Assembly: GCA_016928995.1 (NCBI GenBank) | Contig: JAFGJS010000144.1 | Span: forward strand, 1-32,860 | From: Candidatus Sumerlaeota bacterium | GTDB lineage: Bacteria > Sumerlaeota > Sumerlaeia > JAFGJS01 | DNA: 32,860 nt | Direction: 5' to 3' | In this document: positions 31,604 through 32,860 of the stretch, piece after piece | How positions within the stretch are numbered: position 1 is the first letter of the stretch | Layout of the letters: every line of letters begins with the position of its first letter | Translations under genes and position numbers: made by a program | Notes under the pieces: model-generated | Seen by the model: the letters and a program-made list of their open reading frames with translations, nothing else | Databases searched by the model: none | What the model was told of the DNA's origin: nothing

Positions 31604-32785
31604 CTAGCGAGGAACACGAACAACACGAAAGCCGCGGTCGTTGCTTTTGTTTAAGGGTTTGTTCCGGTTCCGGGAGCATGACCTGCAGCCCGATGGACTA
31701 GTGTGCCACGAACCGCCCCTCAACACCATCCACGAAGAAGATGACATATTCTCCGGATTATTCCGTGGACTCTTCGCATAATATCCATCGTCGTAAAAAT
31801 CCGCGCACCATTCATCTACGTTGCCGTGCATGTCGTACAGCCCGAAAGCGTTCGCACGCTTCTGCCCCACCGGGTGCGTTTTGTCGCCGGAGTTGGAATT
31901 GTACCAAGCATAATCATCCAGTCCCGCTGGATCATTGCCAAAACAATACCGCCATCCGCAACCCGCCCGGCAGGCGTATTCCCACTGCGCCTCAGTCGGC
32001 AGCGCGAAGGTATCTCCCGCGTGCTGCGATAACTTTTCGCAGAACAACGACGTCACGACGTCCCAACTGACATTCTCCACGGGATTTTGCGCACCCTTGA
32101 AGTGCGAAGGATTGCTTCCCATGATCCGCTCGTATTGTTCCTGCGTCACTTCATACTTGCCCATCCAGAAGCCATCCAGTTCCACTGTGTGCTTGAAATC
32201 CTCTGCTGCATACATAAAGCCCAATGAGGAAGGTTCAGAACGGCCCATCTGGAATGTGCCGTCGGGAATCCAGATCATCTCCAGTTGAACTCCATTTCCA
32301 AGATCAACGGTGTAATTCTTACTGGGGTCCATCTTGCCAACCACGTTGATGGGAGCCAGCTCAAGCGCCATGGAAGGGATGACAGTGGTCAGCAGGCCGT
32401 CTTGAGAGCCTTGATGCAATCTGATGACGATCTTGCTGACATAGGAGTTGTCTTTTTCAACTTTGACCAATTCAATCGATAAGTAATATAGTTTGTCGGA
32501 TTTGCCAACTTTGCCCAGCGCTATGTGGTCTGCTTGGATCGCCTTGCCGACTTTCATCGCGCATGATGCATCTTCGCAGTTCATGTATTCCTGGAATTGC
32601 TTCTCGCCGATCCGATCCTTGATGCTGGCGCGCGTCATCAGTTTGAAGTTCTTTTGCACCGCGAGAGCGTCCTCCAGTTTGGCCGTGATCAGATCCGCCT
32701 CATCCAGTGAGATGTCATGAACCGCCTTGAAATTCAGCACAGCGATTTTTGGGTAATATTCTTCTTTTATATGACCCGGATTCAA
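31604..32785 (-). CDS. TolB/CsgG-like plus FGE-like (sulfatase-modifying type) protein, start disrupted
   Basis: 393 residues in the open frame, read from TTG 32785, which lacks a ribosome site. Residues 12-115 match the CsgG/FlgO-like N-terminus of many exported proteins (PKIAVLNFKA, then NCEDASC at 69-75 and ADHIALGKVGK). Residues 165-393 are an FGE-like domain: MIWIPDGTFQMG, YEVTQEQYERIMG, PTEAQWEYACRAG, AFGLYDMHGNVDEWCADFY, LRGGSW and NDRGFRVVR. Active formylglycine-generating enzymes use a Cys pair after the RGGS motif; here that stretch reads HTSPSGCRSCSRNR, with no cysteine at the first position, so sulfatase activation is unlikely. No signal peptide is seen. A well-placed ATG at 32837 is out of frame by one base because of a G8 tract, described separately. 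Confidence 0.8.
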   Translation of the reverse strand: MNPGHIKEEYYPKIAVLNFKAVHDISLDEADLITAKLEDALAVQKNFKLMTRASIKDRIGEKQFQEYMNCEDASCAMKVGKAIQADHIALGKVGKSDKLYYLSIELVKVEKDNSYVSKIVIRLHQGSQDGLLTTVIPSMALELAPINVVGKMDPSKNYTVDLGNGVQLEMIWIPDGTFQMGRSEPSSLGFMYAAEDFKHTVELDGFWMGKYEVTQEQYERIMGSNPSHFKGAQNPVENVSWDVVTSLFCEKLSQHAGDTFALPTEAQWEYACRAGCGWRYCFGNDPAGLDDYAWYNSNSGDKTHPVGQKRANAFGLYDMHGNVDEWCADFYDDGYYAKSPRNNPENMSSSSWMVLRGGSWHTSPSGCRSCSRNRNKPLNKSNDRGFRVVRVPR

Positions 32786-32795
32786 CTTCCAAGTG

Positions 32796-32847
32796 CCCCC
32801 CCCACGGGGTGGTTGACAAAGCAGTGAGTTGAGGCATCCTCGCTCCT
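32796..32847 (-). promoter_or_regulatory. Displaced start: Shine-Dalgarno, ATG and a G8 tract
   Basis: On the minus strand AGGAG (32843-32847) is 5 nt before ATG 32837, an ideal start. After 11 codons the frame meets eight G (C8 at 32796-32803 on the plus strand). With eight G the ATG frame soon stops; with seven G it runs straight into the FGE-like gene. This points to an assembly error, slippage or a phase-variable switch. Confidence 0.5.
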
Positions 32848-32860
32848 GCGATAATCAATC

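Noticed and set aside
1-32860. tRNA, rRNA, transposase or phage genes
   Set aside because: I searched by eye for the conserved cloverleaf ends, rRNA cores, DDE or tyrosine-recombinase motifs and saw none; small RNAs cannot be excluded.

Overview
The window is 32.9 kb of moderately GC-rich bacterial chromosome with no rRNA, tRNA, CRISPR array, phage module or transposase that I can see. Secreted and outer-envelope proteins, a c-di-AMP cyclase locus, a pyrophosphate-type phosphofructokinase, a PD40/CxxCH lipoprotein with a DUF6057-type membrane partner, and several kinds of intergenic hairpin repeats together suggest an environmental Gram-negative of the PVC group or a nearby candidate phylum (Kiritimatiellota, Lentisphaerota, Planctomycetota or Sumerlaeota-like). 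That placement is inference and weak.

Layout. (1) 1-681: the N-terminus of a secreted beta-helix protein on the minus strand, then a 344-nt non-coding island packed with hairpins, including a perfect 23-bp inverted repeat. (2) 682-4028, minus strand: STAS protein, dihydropteroate synthase (folP), diadenylate cyclase (cdaA) and its YbbR/CdaR partner, tightly packed and probably one operon. (3) 4337-12487, plus strand: a multidomain hybrid kinase that also carries a diguanylate cyclase domain, a secreted ComEA-like helix-hairpin-helix protein, a DnaE-like protein that has lost its catalytic aspartates and part of the fingers, and an NtrC-type sigma-54 activator. (4) 12652-13395: an AT-rich orphan membrane protein. 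(5) 13455-17109, minus strand: the DUF6057-like membrane protein and the PD40/CxxCH lipoprotein, translationally coupled. (6) 17259-21643, minus strand: ispD followed by a large AsmA-like protein. (7) 21644-27185, plus strand: a 414-nt gap with CGAT hexamer arrays, a secreted GHL15-like glycoside hydrolase ending in a good terminator, a family 4 glycosyltransferase, and a secreted protein with a pseudopilin-like C-terminus. (8) 27174-28778, minus strand: zinc-ribbon protein, YfcE-type phosphodiesterase and a six-helix membrane protein. (9) 29165-31505, plus strand: a membrane protein, a three-stem intergenic repeat and PPi-dependent phosphofructokinase, closed by a bidirectional terminator. 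(10) 31604-32785, minus strand: a TolB/CsgG-like plus FGE-like protein whose start looks disrupted at a run of eight G.

The strongest lead is the DnaE-like protein at 7850-11026. It keeps the overall order of a bacterial Pol III alpha subunit, but all three catalytic aspartate positions are replaced and the RRAMGKK-containing segment is missing, with no sign of pseudogene decay over 1058 codons. A maintained pseudo-polymerase beside a ComEA-like protein and two regulators deserves follow-up. The kinase/diguanylate cyclase fusion, the CGAT hexamer arrays, the three-stem repeat and the homopolymer-broken FGE-like gene are secondary leads.
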